Assembly (NCBI GenBank): GCA_009993045.1
Contig: JAACUG010000063.1
Coordinates: 1 to 64,000, forward strand
DNA: 64,000 nt
Reading direction: 5' to 3'
Origin: Cyanobacteria bacterium CG_2015-22_32_23
Lineage (GTDB): Bacteria; Cyanobacteriota; Cyanobacteriia; Cyanobacteriales; Cyanobacteriaceae
Each line of letters starts with the position of its first letter. Positions within the stretch are counted from its first letter, which is position 1. The notes below the pieces were generated by a model, which saw only the letters and a program-made list of their open reading frames with translations, was not told where the DNA came from and did not search any database. Below, in pieces: positions 9,490-20,434 of the stretch. The position numbers and the translations under genes were made by a program.

Positions 9490-10653
9490 TCACAGCGATG
9501 GTAAACTTTCAATAATTGGATCACTATTTTCGGTTAAATAATGGGCGAAATGTTTTGCTAAAGGGGGTACAAATACAAATGGACTCGTAAACCCTGAAAA
9601 TATCGATAAACCTTCAAATTTCTTTATTTTCCCAACTTGAAAAGGCATTCCTTGACTAAAAGCAATTTGACAATTATGCCATGTGCCTTCTATATTTGCT
9701 AAAGATGGTAACGTCTTGGCGATCGCCTCTCGAATTCTTCTTGCACTGGTGTTTTTAGGCACGAGAGCATCGATATTTGTAATAATTTGACTGATTTGCC
9801 CTAAACAGAAACTACCGTCTAAAAATTGAATAGCACCAGCTTCTAGGACATCATTTTGGATAAGATTATTGGATGTTTGCCAAATAGATTCTATCTCTAA
9901 AGAAGTCGCTTGTTTTTCCATTTCAAAACGTTTAGTAGTAGCGGGCATAACTAAAGTACGCAATTTTATGTCTGAAGGAGGAGTTTTAATTAATTGTGCA
10001 TGGGTAAAATAAATCGGTAAATTTAAGCCTAAATCCTGTAGAATTTGTCGAGAAAATGCTCCAGCACAAATAATAACTTCATTAGTAAAATAATTTTTAT
10101 TATTAGTTTTAATACCGATAATTTTATCCTCTTTTTGAATTAGTGAAATAACTGTTTCTTGAACAACATTTCCTCCATTGTTTTTGAGAGCTTTTTGATA
10201 AGCTAAAATAGTTTTTTGAGGATTAACATGACCTTGAGGAAATCTTAAACAACCAGTAATATTATTTTTATTTAGTAATGGTTCTAATGCTAAACTTTCA
10301 TCAATATCTAATAGTTGAGGTTGAATAAAAAAGTGCTTATAATCTTCTAAAGTTTCTTGAGGATTTTGGTCAATATCAATGGTAAATAAAAGATCTATTT
10401 CCCTAAATTCTGTATTGGCAGATAATTCTTCTTCTAAATTACGATGAATATTAATCCCTTCTTGACATAATTGATTCGTTAAATTACTTGTGCCTCCCCA
10501 ATAAGAAATTCCACCATAACTATAAATAGTAGCATTATTTAAAACTGAATCTTTTTCTATTAATAAAACCTTTAATTTTTTTTGTGATAATTCATAACTT
10601 AAAGCAGAACCCGTTAAACCACCACCAATAACAATTACATCATAGTTAATCAT
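9490..10653 (-). CDS. FAD-dependent oxidoreductase (DAO family)
   Basis: 387 residues. The N-terminus is a classic dinucleotide-binding fold (VIVIGGGLTGSALSYELSQ, then the LLIEKD strand end). The rest follows D-amino-acid-oxidase-type enzymes, with VIICAGAFSRQIL near 192-204 and a C-terminal EGLSIFSGF-like substrate/FAD region. It should oxidise an amine or amino acid. It lacks the extra domains that would identify glycine oxidase, which is encoded separately at 14474-16495, so the substrate is unknown. It lies just downstream of the FKBP promoter region and is divergent from the mechanosensitive channel gene. Confidence 0.8.
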   Translation of the reverse strand: MINYDVIVIGGGLTGSALSYELSQKKLKVLLIEKDSVLNNATIYSYGGISYWGGTSNLTNQLCQEGINIHRNLEEELSANTEFREIDLLFTIDIDQNPQETLEDYKHFFIQPQLLDIDESLALEPLLNKNNITGCLRFPQGHVNPQKTILAYQKALKNNGGNVVQETVISLIQKEDKIIGIKTNNKNYFTNEVIICAGAFSRQILQDLGLNLPIYFTHAQLIKTPPSDIKLRTLVMPATTKRFEMEKQATSLEIESIWQTSNNLIQNDVLEAGAIQFLDGSFCLGQISQIITNIDALVPKNTSARRIREAIAKTLPSLANIEGTWHNCQIAFSQGMPFQVGKIKKFEGLSIFSGFTSPFVFVPPLAKHFAHYLTENSDPIIESLPSL

Positions 10654-10733
10654 ATAATAAATAGAAATTAAGAAAATAATATGATGTTTTATATGTTAAC
10701 ATAAAATCGAAAAATCTATATAATTAAAGTGTA

Positions 10734-12668
10734 ATGATACTTACCAAACAAAAAATTATCTCTTATTTATTAGTTTTTCTTTTTACTTTGTTTGTAGTAT
10801 TACCCGTCAAAGCACAAATTCCTTTTTTCCCTGCACCTGAAACATTAGATGCTTTTCCTGAAACACCTACATGGGATTTGAATAAAGCTGAAACTTGTGG
10901 AAGATTTTTATGTAGTAGCGTTTTTTTCTTTTCTGATTTAGATTTTAGGAGAGAAAGGATTATAGTTGCATTACCAAGAGATATAACAAAAAGTACCAGA
11001 GAAGTAGCCTTAGAAGTTGAACAAAGGGCGAGATTCATTCAAACTGTTTTCAGAGGTATTTTTAATAATATGCGTACTTTTATCATAAATAATCCTGTAG
11101 AGGAAAGAAAAAATCGTAATTTTTGGTTAATAACCAATGAAAAACCTTTACATCCAGCAACTCCCATTGTAGAAGTAGGAATCGAAAATAGTCAAACCGT
11201 TATCTATGTAACATTAAATCCGAAAATAGGATTAGTACAACAAGCAATTTTAACCATTACCGAAGCTGATGCTAGAGCAAATACAACTACTATTTCACAG
11301 TTAGCTCAAACATGGCGCAACAAAATTAGAGAATCTTTTAGTAACGCACTTTGGGGATTAGAAATGGATATACAAAGGCCATTTTTAAGAATAAACGTCC
11401 CTATTACAATAATAATAATCACATTTTCTTTGATAACTTTTATTAGAATTTTAAAAAAAATCTTAAAAAAATGGCACAGAAATTTACAAAAAGAATTTCA
11501 CGAAATTTATGAAACTTTAAAAGTTAATCCTGAAGAAAATTTCTCTCAAAATAATACTTCTAAAGAAGTTAAATCACAATCATATCAAAAAACTTCTAAG
11601 AATCTTAACTTAATCCAAAAAATATTTACCAGAGGAGTTAATGATACCAAAGAAGTGATTCAGGAAAGTTTATCTTTTTCAGCTAAGTTATTTCTCGTTG
11701 ATTTTAACCAAAGAAGAAATTTTATTAAGCAAAAAATGAACTTAATTGAATTAATTTCTAATCTTTTATTTCTCAATCAAATAACATTAATTTTGTTTTG
11801 TGTCGCAGTTATTTTAGTTACTTTTAGAGATACCCGTTTTCTCTTTAATTTATTTTTTACTCAAAGCATTTTACTGCCTTTAATTTGGATTGCAATGGTA
11901 TTAACAGATAAAATTATTGATTTCTGGATTGATAATTTATTAGATGATTGGGCAAAAGCAAAACAAGAAATTAACCCGAATTCTAACCGCCCCATTTTAC
12001 GAGTTAATACTTATTCTCCTGCTTTAAGAGGTGCGACAACCATTTTTTTTAATGTTATCGGCATTTTCCTAACCCTTGCTGTCATTGGTATTAGCCCAAG
12101 TATTCTTGCTAGTGCTGGGGCTTTAGCGGTGGTGTTTGCTTTTTTATCTCGTAATCTTTTTGACGATATGCTCAATGGTATCTTAATTTTAATCACGGAT
12201 CGTTATGCTTTAGGGGATGTCATCGAAATTAATGGTTTTATGGGATGTGTAGAAACCATGAATCTTTATATAACCGCATTACGCAACTTAGATGGGCAGT
12301 TAATTATCATTCCTAACGGCAAAATTTCCACTGTGGTTAATATGACAAAAAATTGGTCTCAAGTTAACTTTACCATTGAAGTGGCGTGGAATTCTGAACT
12401 TCAAAAAACCATGAGTATCTTACAAGAAGTAGCCGATCAGATGTATCAAGAAAAAGACTGGAAAGATAAAATGATTACCTCTGCGGATATTTTAGGTATC
12501 GAAAAAATCGCTCATGATGGAATTACCATTCGATTAATTATTAAAACACAACCTTCAGAACAATGGCGAGTAGGTAGAGAATTTCGTTGGCGAGTAAAAA
12601 AGGCTTTTGATAAGGCTGGAATTTCTTTAGGTATTCCTCAAACAGTTATTTGGCATAAAGATAATTAA
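10734..12668 (+). CDS. MscS-family mechanosensitive channel
   Basis: 644 residues. A signal peptide (about 1-27, ending VKAQ) precedes a periplasmic domain (about 28-210). Membrane segments follow near 213-235, 345-385 and 430-500, and the last of these runs into the MscS pore and beta domain (FLSRNLFDDMLNGILIL, DRYALGDVIEI, LRNLDGQLIIIPNG). The C-terminal alpha/beta region is complete. It should release osmolytes on hypo-osmotic shock. The long N-terminal extension is seen in several cyanobacterial relatives and may sense an extracytoplasmic cue. Single gene. Confidence 0.9.
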   Translation: MILTKQKIISYLLVFLFTLFVVLPVKAQIPFFPAPETLDAFPETPTWDLNKAETCGRFLCSSVFFFSDLDFRRERIIVALPRDITKSTREVALEVEQRARFIQTVFRGIFNNMRTFIINNPVEERKNRNFWLITNEKPLHPATPIVEVGIENSQTVIYVTLNPKIGLVQQAILTITEADARANTTTISQLAQTWRNKIRESFSNALWGLEMDIQRPFLRINVPITIIIITFSLITFIRILKKILKKWHRNLQKEFHEIYETLKVNPEENFSQNNTSKEVKSQSYQKTSKNLNLIQKIFTRGVNDTKEVIQESLSFSAKLFLVDFNQRRNFIKQKMNLIELISNLLFLNQITLILFCVAVILVTFRDTRFLFNLFFTQSILLPLIWIAMVLTDKIIDFWIDNLLDDWAKAKQEINPNSNRPILRVNTYSPALRGATTIFFNVIGIFLTLAVIGISPSILASAGALAVVFAFLSRNLFDDMLNGILILITDRYALGDVIEINGFMGCVETMNLYITALRNLDGQLIIIPNGKISTVVNMTKNWSQVNFTIEVAWNSELQKTMSILQEVADQMYQEKDWKDKMITSADILGIEKIAHDGITIRLIIKTQPSEQWRVGREFRWRVKKAFDKAGISLGIPQTVIWHKDN

Positions 12669-12948
12669 CTATCAATATTAGGTTTCAGGTTTCAGATTTC
12701 GGTTTTTAATCATAAGTTTATAGATGATTCAATATTCTTCCTATCTCTTAATTCCTCTCTTATTAAATCGAAATATAAGAAATTCCTATCATTAATTTGA
12801 AAATAAAGGAACATTTCCTGATACATTGAGCTAGAATTTAAACTGAAAAAATAATTATTATTTAACATTCGCCATTGTAAATCATCTTTTAACTAGATAG
12901 TTTGCGATCGCAAATTCAGAGTGTGACGAGTAATAGGAAATTGTATCT

Positions 12949-14232
12949 ATGAATCTAAAATTAATCTCACAAAAATTACCCCAAGCAACTTTAGCCTTGA
13001 TTTTAGGGTTAATCTTTTATCCTCAATCAGCAAAAGCTACTTCGACAGTAATTACGGAAGATTTAGATCTTTCAAAGCCTACTTTATTAGTTAATAGTGT
13101 TAAAGAAGTATCTCTGTTGGCTAAAAACTCAAGCAACATCACTACACCATTGACAACGGAGACAACGGAGAATGTTTCTGCCATCAAAGTAGATAATTTT
13201 GCCAAGAATAATTACACTCTTGCAAAAAATGAACGTGTTACTGATATATCGGAAGAAAAACAGAATTCGAGGGAAAAACCCGAACTTTATCCACAAGAAT
13301 TATCTTCCTTTAACTCCATTAAATCATCACCTTCTTTAATTGCTTCTAGTGATAATTCAAATACTTCGGTAAAATCTTTACCTATAGCCGTAGAAGTACC
13401 GTCTCAGACTGTTAATAATAGCGAATCTATCTCTATTCCTATTCAGTTTGAAAATAACACTCCTAATGTTAATAACAATACTTCTGACGTTAACAATAAA
13501 ATAGTTGCTAACAATACAGTTATAAATATACCTGTTGCACCTCCTGAAATAGAACAACAGACTGTCGCAAACTCCTCAGAAATGATGGAGAATGTAGAAA
13601 AACCTACTTTAATTAGTAACACAAATACCAGAACTCTTATTAATCAGAATTCTGACAGAAGAAATATTAGTATTCCAACCCCTTCGGCAAATACAAGAAC
13701 TTCTAATTCATCAAATTTAGTGAGTTCTATCCCTATTCAAGTAGAATACTATAATCCGATGATTACTCCTTCGGCAGGGGAAATGGTATCTCCTGAATTA
13801 CCACAAATTAATTCCCCAGATCCTTATCTACCTGATAATAGTCGTCCTTTTAATGGCTTTATTTGGCCTGCTAAAGGAGTTTTATCTTCTGGTTATGGTC
13901 CTCGTTGGGGTAGAATGCACAAAGGAATTGATATTGCTGGTCCTGTGGGTACTCCCATTGTTGCCGCTGCTGATGGAGAAGTTATTACCGCAGGGTGGAA
14001 TTCTGGCGGTTTTGGTAACTTAGTTAAAATTAAACACCTTGATGGTACTGTCAGTCTTTACGCTCATAATAGTAAAATTACCGTTCGTAGAGGACAATTC
14101 GTTACTCAAGGACAACAAATCGCTAATTTAGGTAGTACTGGTTTTAGTACTGGCCCTCACTTACATTTTGAAATTCATCCTAACGGTGGAAAAGCGATGA
14201 ATCCTATGGCTTTTTTACCTCGAAAAAACTAA
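12949..14232 (+). CDS. Secreted M23 (LytM) peptidase
   Basis: 427 residues. Signal peptide 1-30 (ending SAKA). A long low-complexity Asn/Ser/Thr-rich linker follows (about 31-290). The M23 domain (about 300-425) has both zinc motifs intact: H-x3-D in RMHKGIDIAG and H-x-H in HLHFE. It should cut peptidoglycan cross-links or activate amidases in the periplasm. The ATG at 12949 is preceded by AGGA at the usual distance. A HIP1 octamer lies about 45 bp upstream. The disordered linker probably spans the envelope. Confidence 0.9.
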   Translation: MNLKLISQKLPQATLALILGLIFYPQSAKATSTVITEDLDLSKPTLLVNSVKEVSLLAKNSSNITTPLTTETTENVSAIKVDNFAKNNYTLAKNERVTDISEEKQNSREKPELYPQELSSFNSIKSSPSLIASSDNSNTSVKSLPIAVEVPSQTVNNSESISIPIQFENNTPNVNNNTSDVNNKIVANNTVINIPVAPPEIEQQTVANSSEMMENVEKPTLISNTNTRTLINQNSDRRNISIPTPSANTRTSNSSNLVSSIPIQVEYYNPMITPSAGEMVSPELPQINSPDPYLPDNSRPFNGFIWPAKGVLSSGYGPRWGRMHKGIDIAGPVGTPIVAAADGEVITAGWNSGGFGNLVKIKHLDGTVSLYAHNSKITVRRGQFVTQGQQIANLGSTGFSTGPHLHFEIHPNGGKAMNPMAFLPRKN

Positions 14233-14431
14233 GTTAATCTGAGAAATCTATAAAATTTACTTATAAGACATAGGGAAAAAACAAAAGTTAACTTAAACTT
14301 AAACCGTCAAAACTTATCGACTCTGGTTTAATCTTAGTTTTACCTTAAAATTTTCCTTTAATTCTAATAATCCTGATTATTTAAAGATTCTTATAGCTCA
14401 CTAAAGCAGGTTAAAATTAATGTGGGTTAAT

Positions 14432-14446
14432 GTGGGCATTGCCCAC
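14432..14446. terminator. GTGGGCA-TGCCCAC hairpin between convergent genes
   Basis: A 7-bp palindrome lies between the convergent M23 and thiO-thiG genes. This palindrome recurs widely in cyanobacterial intergenic DNA. It could end both transcripts, but no long T-run follows, so the terminator role is inference. Confidence 0.4.
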
Positions 14447-14473
14447 CCTACTTTGTGTCATCAACAACTATAA

Positions 14474-16495
14474 CTATTCAACTATCCCCATAACAGGGGA
14501 ACTTGCACAAGCATATTGTTTTACAGGAATACGCCCTGCTTGATAAGCTAGTCTTCCTGCCACGGCGGCGAGTCTCATTCCTTGTGCCATTTTAACTGGA
14601 TTTTTAGCCTGTGCGATCGCACTATTAATTAATAAAGCATCTGCACCTAATTCCATTCCCAAAGCAGCTTCGCTAGGTGTACCAATTCCAGCGTCAATTA
14701 CTACGGGTATTTTGGCTTGTTCGATGATAATTTTTATGTTAGCTAAATTCTGAATACCTTGTCCTGAACCGATAGGAGAACCTAAAGGCATAACTGTCGC
14801 ACAACCAACCTCTTCTAATCTTTTACAAAGAAGGGGATCTGCATTAACATAAGGTAACACAGCAAAACCCTCTTTTACTAACTGCTCTGCTGCTTGTAGT
14901 GTTCCGATAGGATCAGGTAATAAATATTTAGAATCAGGAATAACCTCTAATTTGATGAAGTTATTGTCTTCCTGCCCTAGCAATTTAGCCATTTCTCTAC
15001 CTAAACGAGCAACTCTGATAGCTTCTTCAGCATTAGTACAACCTGCGGTATTAGGTAACATCCAGATTTTACTCCAATCAAGAGCTTCTGCTAATCCTTC
15101 GTGGCCAGGGGCATTAGTTTGCACTCTACGCACAGCAACGGTGACGATTTCGCAACCACTAGCCATAACGCTTTGTTGCATAGATTCCATAGTCGGATAT
15201 TTACCTGTACCTGTCATCAACCGAGACTTGAATTTTTTTCCTGCAATAATTAAACTATCGTCTTCATCAGAATTATTGGGGAAAATTTCTTTAGCATTTG
15301 AAGGGCTTAAATAACCTAAATTTTCAGTTTTAGGAGAAAAATGACCTCCATTTCCGTTTGTTGAGGTTATATCACTTCCATTCGAGCTTATATTACTATT
15401 TTGAGGACTGCTAGGGGTAGGATAACTCATAATTTTGCTTTGAGATTGATTAAATCGTTGGTAAGTAAAATGTTTTAATAAAGGATCAACATATTGATGG
15501 GTGATAAGATTACTGATTAATTGAGCGGTTATGGGTGCTAATAGAATACCATTGCGGTGATGTCCTGTAGCGAAGATTAAGTTATCACTATCGCCATAGC
15601 CTAAAATAGGCATTTCATCTACCGTAGCGGGGCGAAAACCAGACCAAATTTCTTCTAATTGCCAACAAGCAAGGGGAGGATATAAACCAATGGCACGATT
15701 TAACAAAGTATTAATACCTTCGGCTGTAGTGCCTTGTTGCCAACCAATATCTTCAGAAGTTGCACCCACAATTAAACGCCCGTCTTTTTTAGGCACTAAG
15801 TAGGTATTTTCGCCAAAAATTACTCTTTCTAAGGGATTATCCGAGGCTATTCTTAAACTTAACATTTGCCCTTTTAATGGACGCAGTGGAAGAGGAAATA
15901 GTTTACTTGACCATGCACCACTAGCGACAATATAAGTATCAGCAGAAAAAATGCCAGATTTGGTGAGGATATTTTTGATTTTACCATGATCACGAGTGAA
16001 GGCGATGGCTTCAACACCTTCTTTAATTTCAATGCCAATGGATTGAGCTATATTTAACAGTACTTTACCCACACGACGAGGATCAACTTGCCCCTCTTCA
16101 GGATACCAATAACCCCCCATAACGGCTTTTCCTAACTGGGGTTGATATAGTTGAATGGTATCTTTATCTAACCAATGATCATTAATGGTAGAAGGTTGCT
16201 CATAAACTGGGGCGATGATACCACAAGGATTGTAGTCTATATCTTCACCACTTAATTGTTCTAATTTCTGTGCCCATTCTGGATATAAAGCAAGAGATTG
16301 TAAAGCTAAATCTAAGATAACACCATCTAACTGTTCTGCCCTAGGTGCTAACATTCCAGCGGCGGCGTTGGTGGCGGCTTCGGTATAATTTTTACTTAAG
16401 ACTGTTACCCCTAATCCTTTTAATTTTAATTCAAGGGCGATGGATAGTCCGATAATTCCACCACCAATGATTATAATTTCGTTGCTAGTTTTCAT
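14474..16495 (-). CDS. thiOG: Bifunctional glycine oxidase / thiazole synthase ThiO-ThiG
   Basis: 673 residues. The N-terminal half (about 1-345) is Thi[18 protein letters not shown] for FAD, and an [10 protein letters not shown] segment and a [11 protein letters not shown] end typical of glycine oxidase. A linker rich in Ser/Asn (about 350-400) leads to ThiG (about 410-665), with [25 protein letters not shown] (Schiff-base lysine region) and [13 protein letters not shown]. ThiO makes dehydroglycine and ThiG builds the thiazole of thiamine. The fusion is known in cyanobacteria and channels a labile intermediate. Other thi genes are not nearby. Confidence 0.95.
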   Translation of the reverse strand: MKTSNEIIIIGGGIIGLSIALELKLKGLGVTVLSKNYTEAATNAAAGMLAPRAEQLDGVILDLALQSLALYPEWAQKLEQLSGEDIDYNPCGIIAPVYEQPSTINDHWLDKDTIQLYQPQLGKAVMGGYWYPEEGQVDPRRVGKVLLNIAQSIGIEIKEGVEAIAFTRDHGKIKNILTKSGIFSADTYIVASGAWSSKLFPLPLRPLKGQMLSLRIASDNPLERVIFGENTYLVPKKDGRLIVGATSEDIGWQQGTTAEGINTLLNRAIGLYPPLACWQLEEIWSGFRPATVDEMPILGYGDSDNLIFATGHHRNGILLAPITAQLISNLITHQYVDPLLKHFTYQRFNQSQSKIMSYPTPSSPQNSNISSNGSDITSTNGNGGHFSPKTENLGYLSPSNAKEIFPNNSDEDDSLIIAGKKFKSRLMTGTGKYPTMESMQQSVMASGCEIVTVAVRRVQTNAPGHEGLAEALDWSKIWMLPNTAGCTNAEEAIRVARLGREMAKLLGQEDNNFIKLEVIPDSKYLLPDPIGTLQAAEQLVKEGFAVLPYVNADPLLCKRLEEVGCATVMPLGSPIGSGQGIQNLANIKIIIEQAKIPVVIDAGIGTPSEAALGMELGADALLINSAIAQAKNPVKMAQGMRLAAVAGRLAYQAGRIPVKQYACASSPVMGIVE

Positions 16496-16606
16496 AATAG
16501 ATAATTAACAGATAACTATACTTTATCATTTTCAGGTCCTGAGTTCGGAAAATTAAACCTGAAACCTACCTAAATAGGATATTATTGTATCGAACTGAGG
16601 CAAGTA

Positions 16607-18385
16607 TTACTTTCCTAATAGCCACATAATATTAAAACCAACACTGACGTTATCTTGAGATTGAGTAACAACACTACCAATATTACCTGTACCTGCGGCA
16701 TTAGTGCCATAAACACCAACTCCGACATTAGTTTGAGGAGGCATATAACGAGCTCCCGCCGCCCAAGTTGTGGCATCGTTACTTAACATAGGGGTTACTT
16801 CTCCCATTAACTGTAATCCTGAAATAGGCTGAAAATTGATCCCAAAACCAGCACCTAAGATGCGATTTGAACCAAATACCCCTAATTTAGGATTAAACAT
16901 AAAGGCAATTTTGTCATTTGCTTCATAAATAAAAGATGCTTCTCCTGAAAAAGCTCCCACTCCATCATCTTTAGTTGTAGCTTCTTCAAAAGCTCCTTTA
17001 ATACCAAAGGAAAAAGGATCACCTTGGGCTTGGTTAAGAAACCTGAGTTTGGTAGCCGCCCCCAGTTTCAATGAATTACCAATAGGTTTATCACTGTCTC
17101 CTAATTGTTGTCCGATAAATTCTAATTGTGCGTCATTGCTCATACCATAGCCGATTTGAAAATTAGCACTAGGGCCGATGCCACCATTAACAGAAAATGT
17201 CCCTTGTCTGATGGTGTTAGGAGAACTCAGGGTGATACCATCAAAAAGTAATTGTTTATCTCTGTCAGAAAGGGGTTGAAAAGGACGAGTATCGAAACTA
17301 GATTGATAATTATGACCAATATCAGGAGTATATCTGACATTTAAACCCACCCCGACTTGATTACCATCAGGAAGAAAGGTTAATAATTTAGTAGCTGGGG
17401 TATCCCCTAATCTATTGCTAATGGATAAATCAACACCAACAGTAGGGCTATGAAGGTAGTTTAACCCAGTACTCCATACAAGACTTTTACCCACTTTACC
17501 ATTAGTTCCCACACTATTGCCACCAGGACCTAAAGGGACATTTATATCAGCGAAAAAGCCAAATCGTTCGTTAAACTTAAAACTAAGTCCAGTACCAATA
17601 TTAAAAAATGTACCGTAAAAATCTCCACCATCATTAACGGTATCAGGAAAAAAACTTAAACCGCCGACAATATGCCATTGATAATTTTTGGCAACATTAT
17701 AGGTAAAAGGTACTTGAATTGTACCAGCAAAAGTATTATCAGTTTGAAAATTATTTTTTGAGGTAAATAAACCATTTTCTGAAGAGATTTTTAACCATTC
17801 TAAAGATCCAACTATGGCTAAACTATAGTTATCTTTTTTCATTAACTGATATTTGACATTAGGCGCTAAGGAAAAATAACCTAAGTCTGTAGGTTTACCA
17901 TTAAATTTACTACCTAAAAGATCATCAAAGAAAGATAAGGTTACCCCTACTTGTAATTTATCAGTTACACCGCCATTAATAGTTAAAGTATATACCTGTA
18001 ACCCTGTACCTTTACCTTGTGAACCTTTAGGAAAAACAAGAGTACCATAATTGGTATAAATTGCACCTACAGGTAAAATATTTGCCGTTTCTACCGTCAT
18101 CGGCTCAAAAGGAAATAGTTGTAAAGGTGTTAGAGTATATTCTACAGGTTTTATTTCTTCTAAAGGAGGGATAACATTTTCTGTATTGTTTTGAGTCTCA
18201 GGGGATAAGTTTTCTTGAGACATGAGTAATTGAGAACTATTACTTGGTACAAGAGTATCTACTGTGGTGGGATTTTTCTGAGTATTGGAGTCTGTTATTT
18301 CATCCCCATAAATAGGAATATTGGCATCTACACAAAAAATAGAAGCAAAAGTGAGATTAAGGAAAATTAAGGTTTTAAATTTCAT
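16607..18385 (-). CDS. Putative outer-membrane beta-barrel protein
   Basis: 592 residues. An N-terminal signal peptide (about 1-22) is followed by a Thr/Asn-rich spacer to about residue 85. The remainder is alternating Gly/aromatic amphipathic strands (for example LQVGVTLSFFDD, FGFFADINVPLG, VGVGLNVRYTPD) and ends with VGFNIMWLLGK, a terminal strand compatible with BAM insertion. There may be two barrel-like halves split near residue 375. No family recognised; a transporter-like barrel is the best guess. Single gene. Confidence 0.6.
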   Translation of the reverse strand: MKFKTLIFLNLTFASIFCVDANIPIYGDEITDSNTQKNPTTVDTLVPSNSSQLLMSQENLSPETQNNTENVIPPLEEIKPVEYTLTPLQLFPFEPMTVETANILPVGAIYTNYGTLVFPKGSQGKGTGLQVYTLTINGGVTDKLQVGVTLSFFDDLLGSKFNGKPTDLGYFSLAPNVKYQLMKKDNYSLAIVGSLEWLKISSENGLFTSKNNFQTDNTFAGTIQVPFTYNVAKNYQWHIVGGLSFFPDTVNDGGDFYGTFFNIGTGLSFKFNERFGFFADINVPLGPGGNSVGTNGKVGKSLVWSTGLNYLHSPTVGVDLSISNRLGDTPATKLLTFLPDGNQVGVGLNVRYTPDIGHNYQSSFDTRPFQPLSDRDKQLLFDGITLSSPNTIRQGTFSVNGGIGPSANFQIGYGMSNDAQLEFIGQQLGDSDKPIGNSLKLGAATKLRFLNQAQGDPFSFGIKGAFEEATTKDDGVGAFSGEASFIYEANDKIAFMFNPKLGVFGSNRILGAGFGINFQPISGLQLMGEVTPMLSNDATTWAAGARYMPPQTNVGVGVYGTNAAGTGNIGSVVTQSQDNVSVGFNIMWLLGK

Positions 18386-18619
18386 AAAGATAACTATTTC
18401 TAATAGATAATTAATGTTTGATAAATAAGTTTAGTTTTTTATTCTTAAATATATAAAATGGAAATTGTTATTGTTAGTAAATTTCATGATACTGGATTAA
18501 TAAAGAAATAAATAAATTATTAGGAATCAATTTTCTTCCTTTATAGCTTAATTAACTATTGTCAGACTAATATATAATAAGAGGTTTGCAGTTTAATCAT
18601 ATTCAGTAGAAAATAAATT

Positions 18620-20188
18620 ATGTTTTGGGCGGATAAAATAGCGGAAACATCGCAACAACCAGAATTAGTTAACGATTCCAAAACTCCTTCAGGTAGAGTT
18701 CATGTGGGTTCAGTAAGAGGGGTAATTATTCATGATGTCATGTATAGGGCATTAAAAAGAGCAGGAAAACCCGTTAAATTTACTTATGGCGTTGATGATT
18801 ATGACGCTTTGGACACCGTACCCCATTACTTAGATAAAGCCAAATTTGAGCCATATTTAGGGTATCCCCTTTGCAATGTACCTTCCCCTGATGATAGTGC
18901 TTCTGATTATGCTAAGTATTTTATGGGAGAATTTTTAGAAGTATTTGATTATTTAGGTGTCAAAGCCGAAATTTATTATTTAAGAGACTTGTATCGTTCT
19001 GGTAAATTAAATCACTATATTGACTTATTTTTACGTCACGCCCAAGATATTCGAGAGGTATATTTAGATGTAAGTAAATCTCAGAGAGCTAATAATTGGT
19101 ATCCTTTTCAGTTAATCTGTCCTCATTGTGGTAAGATTGCAACTACGAATGTAACTGATTATAACGGCAAAGAAGTTTATTATACTTGTAAAGAAGACGC
19201 TACGGATTGGGTGAAAGGTTGTGGTAGTCAAGGTTGGGTGTCACCAATGGATGGTAACGGTAAATTGCCTTGGAAAGTGGAATGGGTGGCTAAATGGGAT
19301 TTAGTTGGTGTTACCATGGAAATGGCGGGGAAAGATCACTCTCAAAAAGGTGGATCTCGTGATGTAGCAAATGCGATTTCTCGTAAAGTTTTACATAAAA
19401 AACCACCCTTTCATTCTCCTTATGAATTCATCCTCGTTAACGGCACGAAAATGAGTTCTTCTAAGGGTGTTGGCTCAAGTGCAAAAGATATGGCACAATT
19501 ATTACCTCCAGAATTATTGCGTTTTTTAATGTTAAGAACTCAGCCAAAAACTGTTATTAATTTTGCTCCTAATTATGATACAATTATTCGTCTATTTAGA
19601 GATTATGATAATTTATTAAATGAGTATGCTAAATTAAAAGAAAATAACGAGAATGTAGAGTTAAATAAAACTTTATTACCTTTATTTTATGCTCAATTAG
19701 ATGAAGAAATAAAACCTTATTATACTTTTGATATTAGTACTTTAATTTCTTTATTACAAGTACCCCATTTAGACTTAAAAGAAGAAATTATCAAAAGAGC
19801 AGAAAAAGAATTAAATGACTATGATTGGGAGAAAATAAATCAAAGAATAGCTGTAGCTAAAAAATGGTTACAAGACTATGCTGATGAGGAAGAAAAACTG
19901 GTTATTTATTTTGATAAAATTCCCGATACTGCTAATAATTTAACCATAGAACAAAAACATTATTTAAGTACATTAAAAGATATTTTAACAACTCTCGAAA
20001 ATTGGGAAGGAGAAGAATTACAAACGGCTTTGTTTACCGCTACTAAACAATTAGGAGTAAGTCCAAATATTGCTTTTCCTGCAGTTTATTACTCATTTTT
20101 AGGTAAGGAAAAAGGGCCAAAAGCTGGTTATTTATTTTCTTATTTAGATAAAGATTTTGTCCTAAAACGTTTAGAAGAAATTATATAA
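18620..20188 (+). CDS. lysS: Lysyl-tRNA synthetase, class I
   Basis: 522 residues, the usual length for class I LysRS. It starts with the family's MFWADKIAE and has the HIGH-type signature PSGRVHVGSVRG near residues 23-34. Cys pairs follow in CPHCGK and a second knuckle. The KMSKS loop is KMSSSKG near residue 277, followed by the alpha-helical anticodon-binding half. It charges tRNA-Lys. This is the archaeal-type class I enzyme, unrelated to the class II LysRS found in most bacteria. No second lysS is in the window. Divergent from the barrel gene. Confidence 0.9.
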   Translation: MFWADKIAETSQQPELVNDSKTPSGRVHVGSVRGVIIHDVMYRALKRAGKPVKFTYGVDDYDALDTVPHYLDKAKFEPYLGYPLCNVPSPDDSASDYAKYFMGEFLEVFDYLGVKAEIYYLRDLYRSGKLNHYIDLFLRHAQDIREVYLDVSKSQRANNWYPFQLICPHCGKIATTNVTDYNGKEVYYTCKEDATDWVKGCGSQGWVSPMDGNGKLPWKVEWVAKWDLVGVTMEMAGKDHSQKGGSRDVANAISRKVLHKKPPFHSPYEFILVNGTKMSSSKGVGSSAKDMAQLLPPELLRFLMLRTQPKTVINFAPNYDTIIRLFRDYDNLLNEYAKLKENNENVELNKTLLPLFYAQLDEEIKPYYTFDISTLISLLQVPHLDLKEEIIKRAEKELNDYDWEKINQRIAVAKKWLQDYADEEEKLVIYFDKIPDTANNLTIEQKHYLSTLKDILTTLENWEGEELQTALFTATKQLGVSPNIAFPAVYYSFLGKEKGPKAGYLFSYLDKDFVLKRLEEII

Positions 20189-20256
20189 TTGACGTTATAC
20201 AGGATAAGCTGATTAAGTACCATAAAAGTTTTTAGGTGTTAGTTGTGAGGTATTCG

Positions 20257-20351
20257 GTTAAATAAAAACTGTTAAATTAAAAGAATCCAATGAGTGATAA
20301 TTCTATAATTTTTAAATATAAATAGTTTTAGTAATAATTATTGATTACTAA
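20257..20351 (+). repeat. Dispersed intergenic element B, copy 1
   Basis: About 95 bp aligning to 56485-56580 at roughly 80% by eye. Shared blocks: GTTAAATAAAAACT, CAATGAGT-ATAATTCT, TAATTTTTA and AATAATTA. In both places a heptad tandem array begins immediately after the element. Confidence 0.75.
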
Positions 20352-20431
20352 TCCCCGAAGCCTGAAACCTGACACCTAATCCCCGAAACCTGAAACCTGA
20401 AACCTGACACCCGAAACCTGAAACCTGAAAC
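20352..20431 (+). repeat. CCTGAAA/CCTGACA heptad array in GST leader
   Basis: About eleven imperfect heptads (CCTGAAA, CCTGACA, CCCGAAA) fill the 80 bp before the GST gene and end three bases before its ATG, leaving no Shine-Dalgarno sequence. STRR-like. Confidence 0.85.
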
Positions 20432-20434
20432 TTT

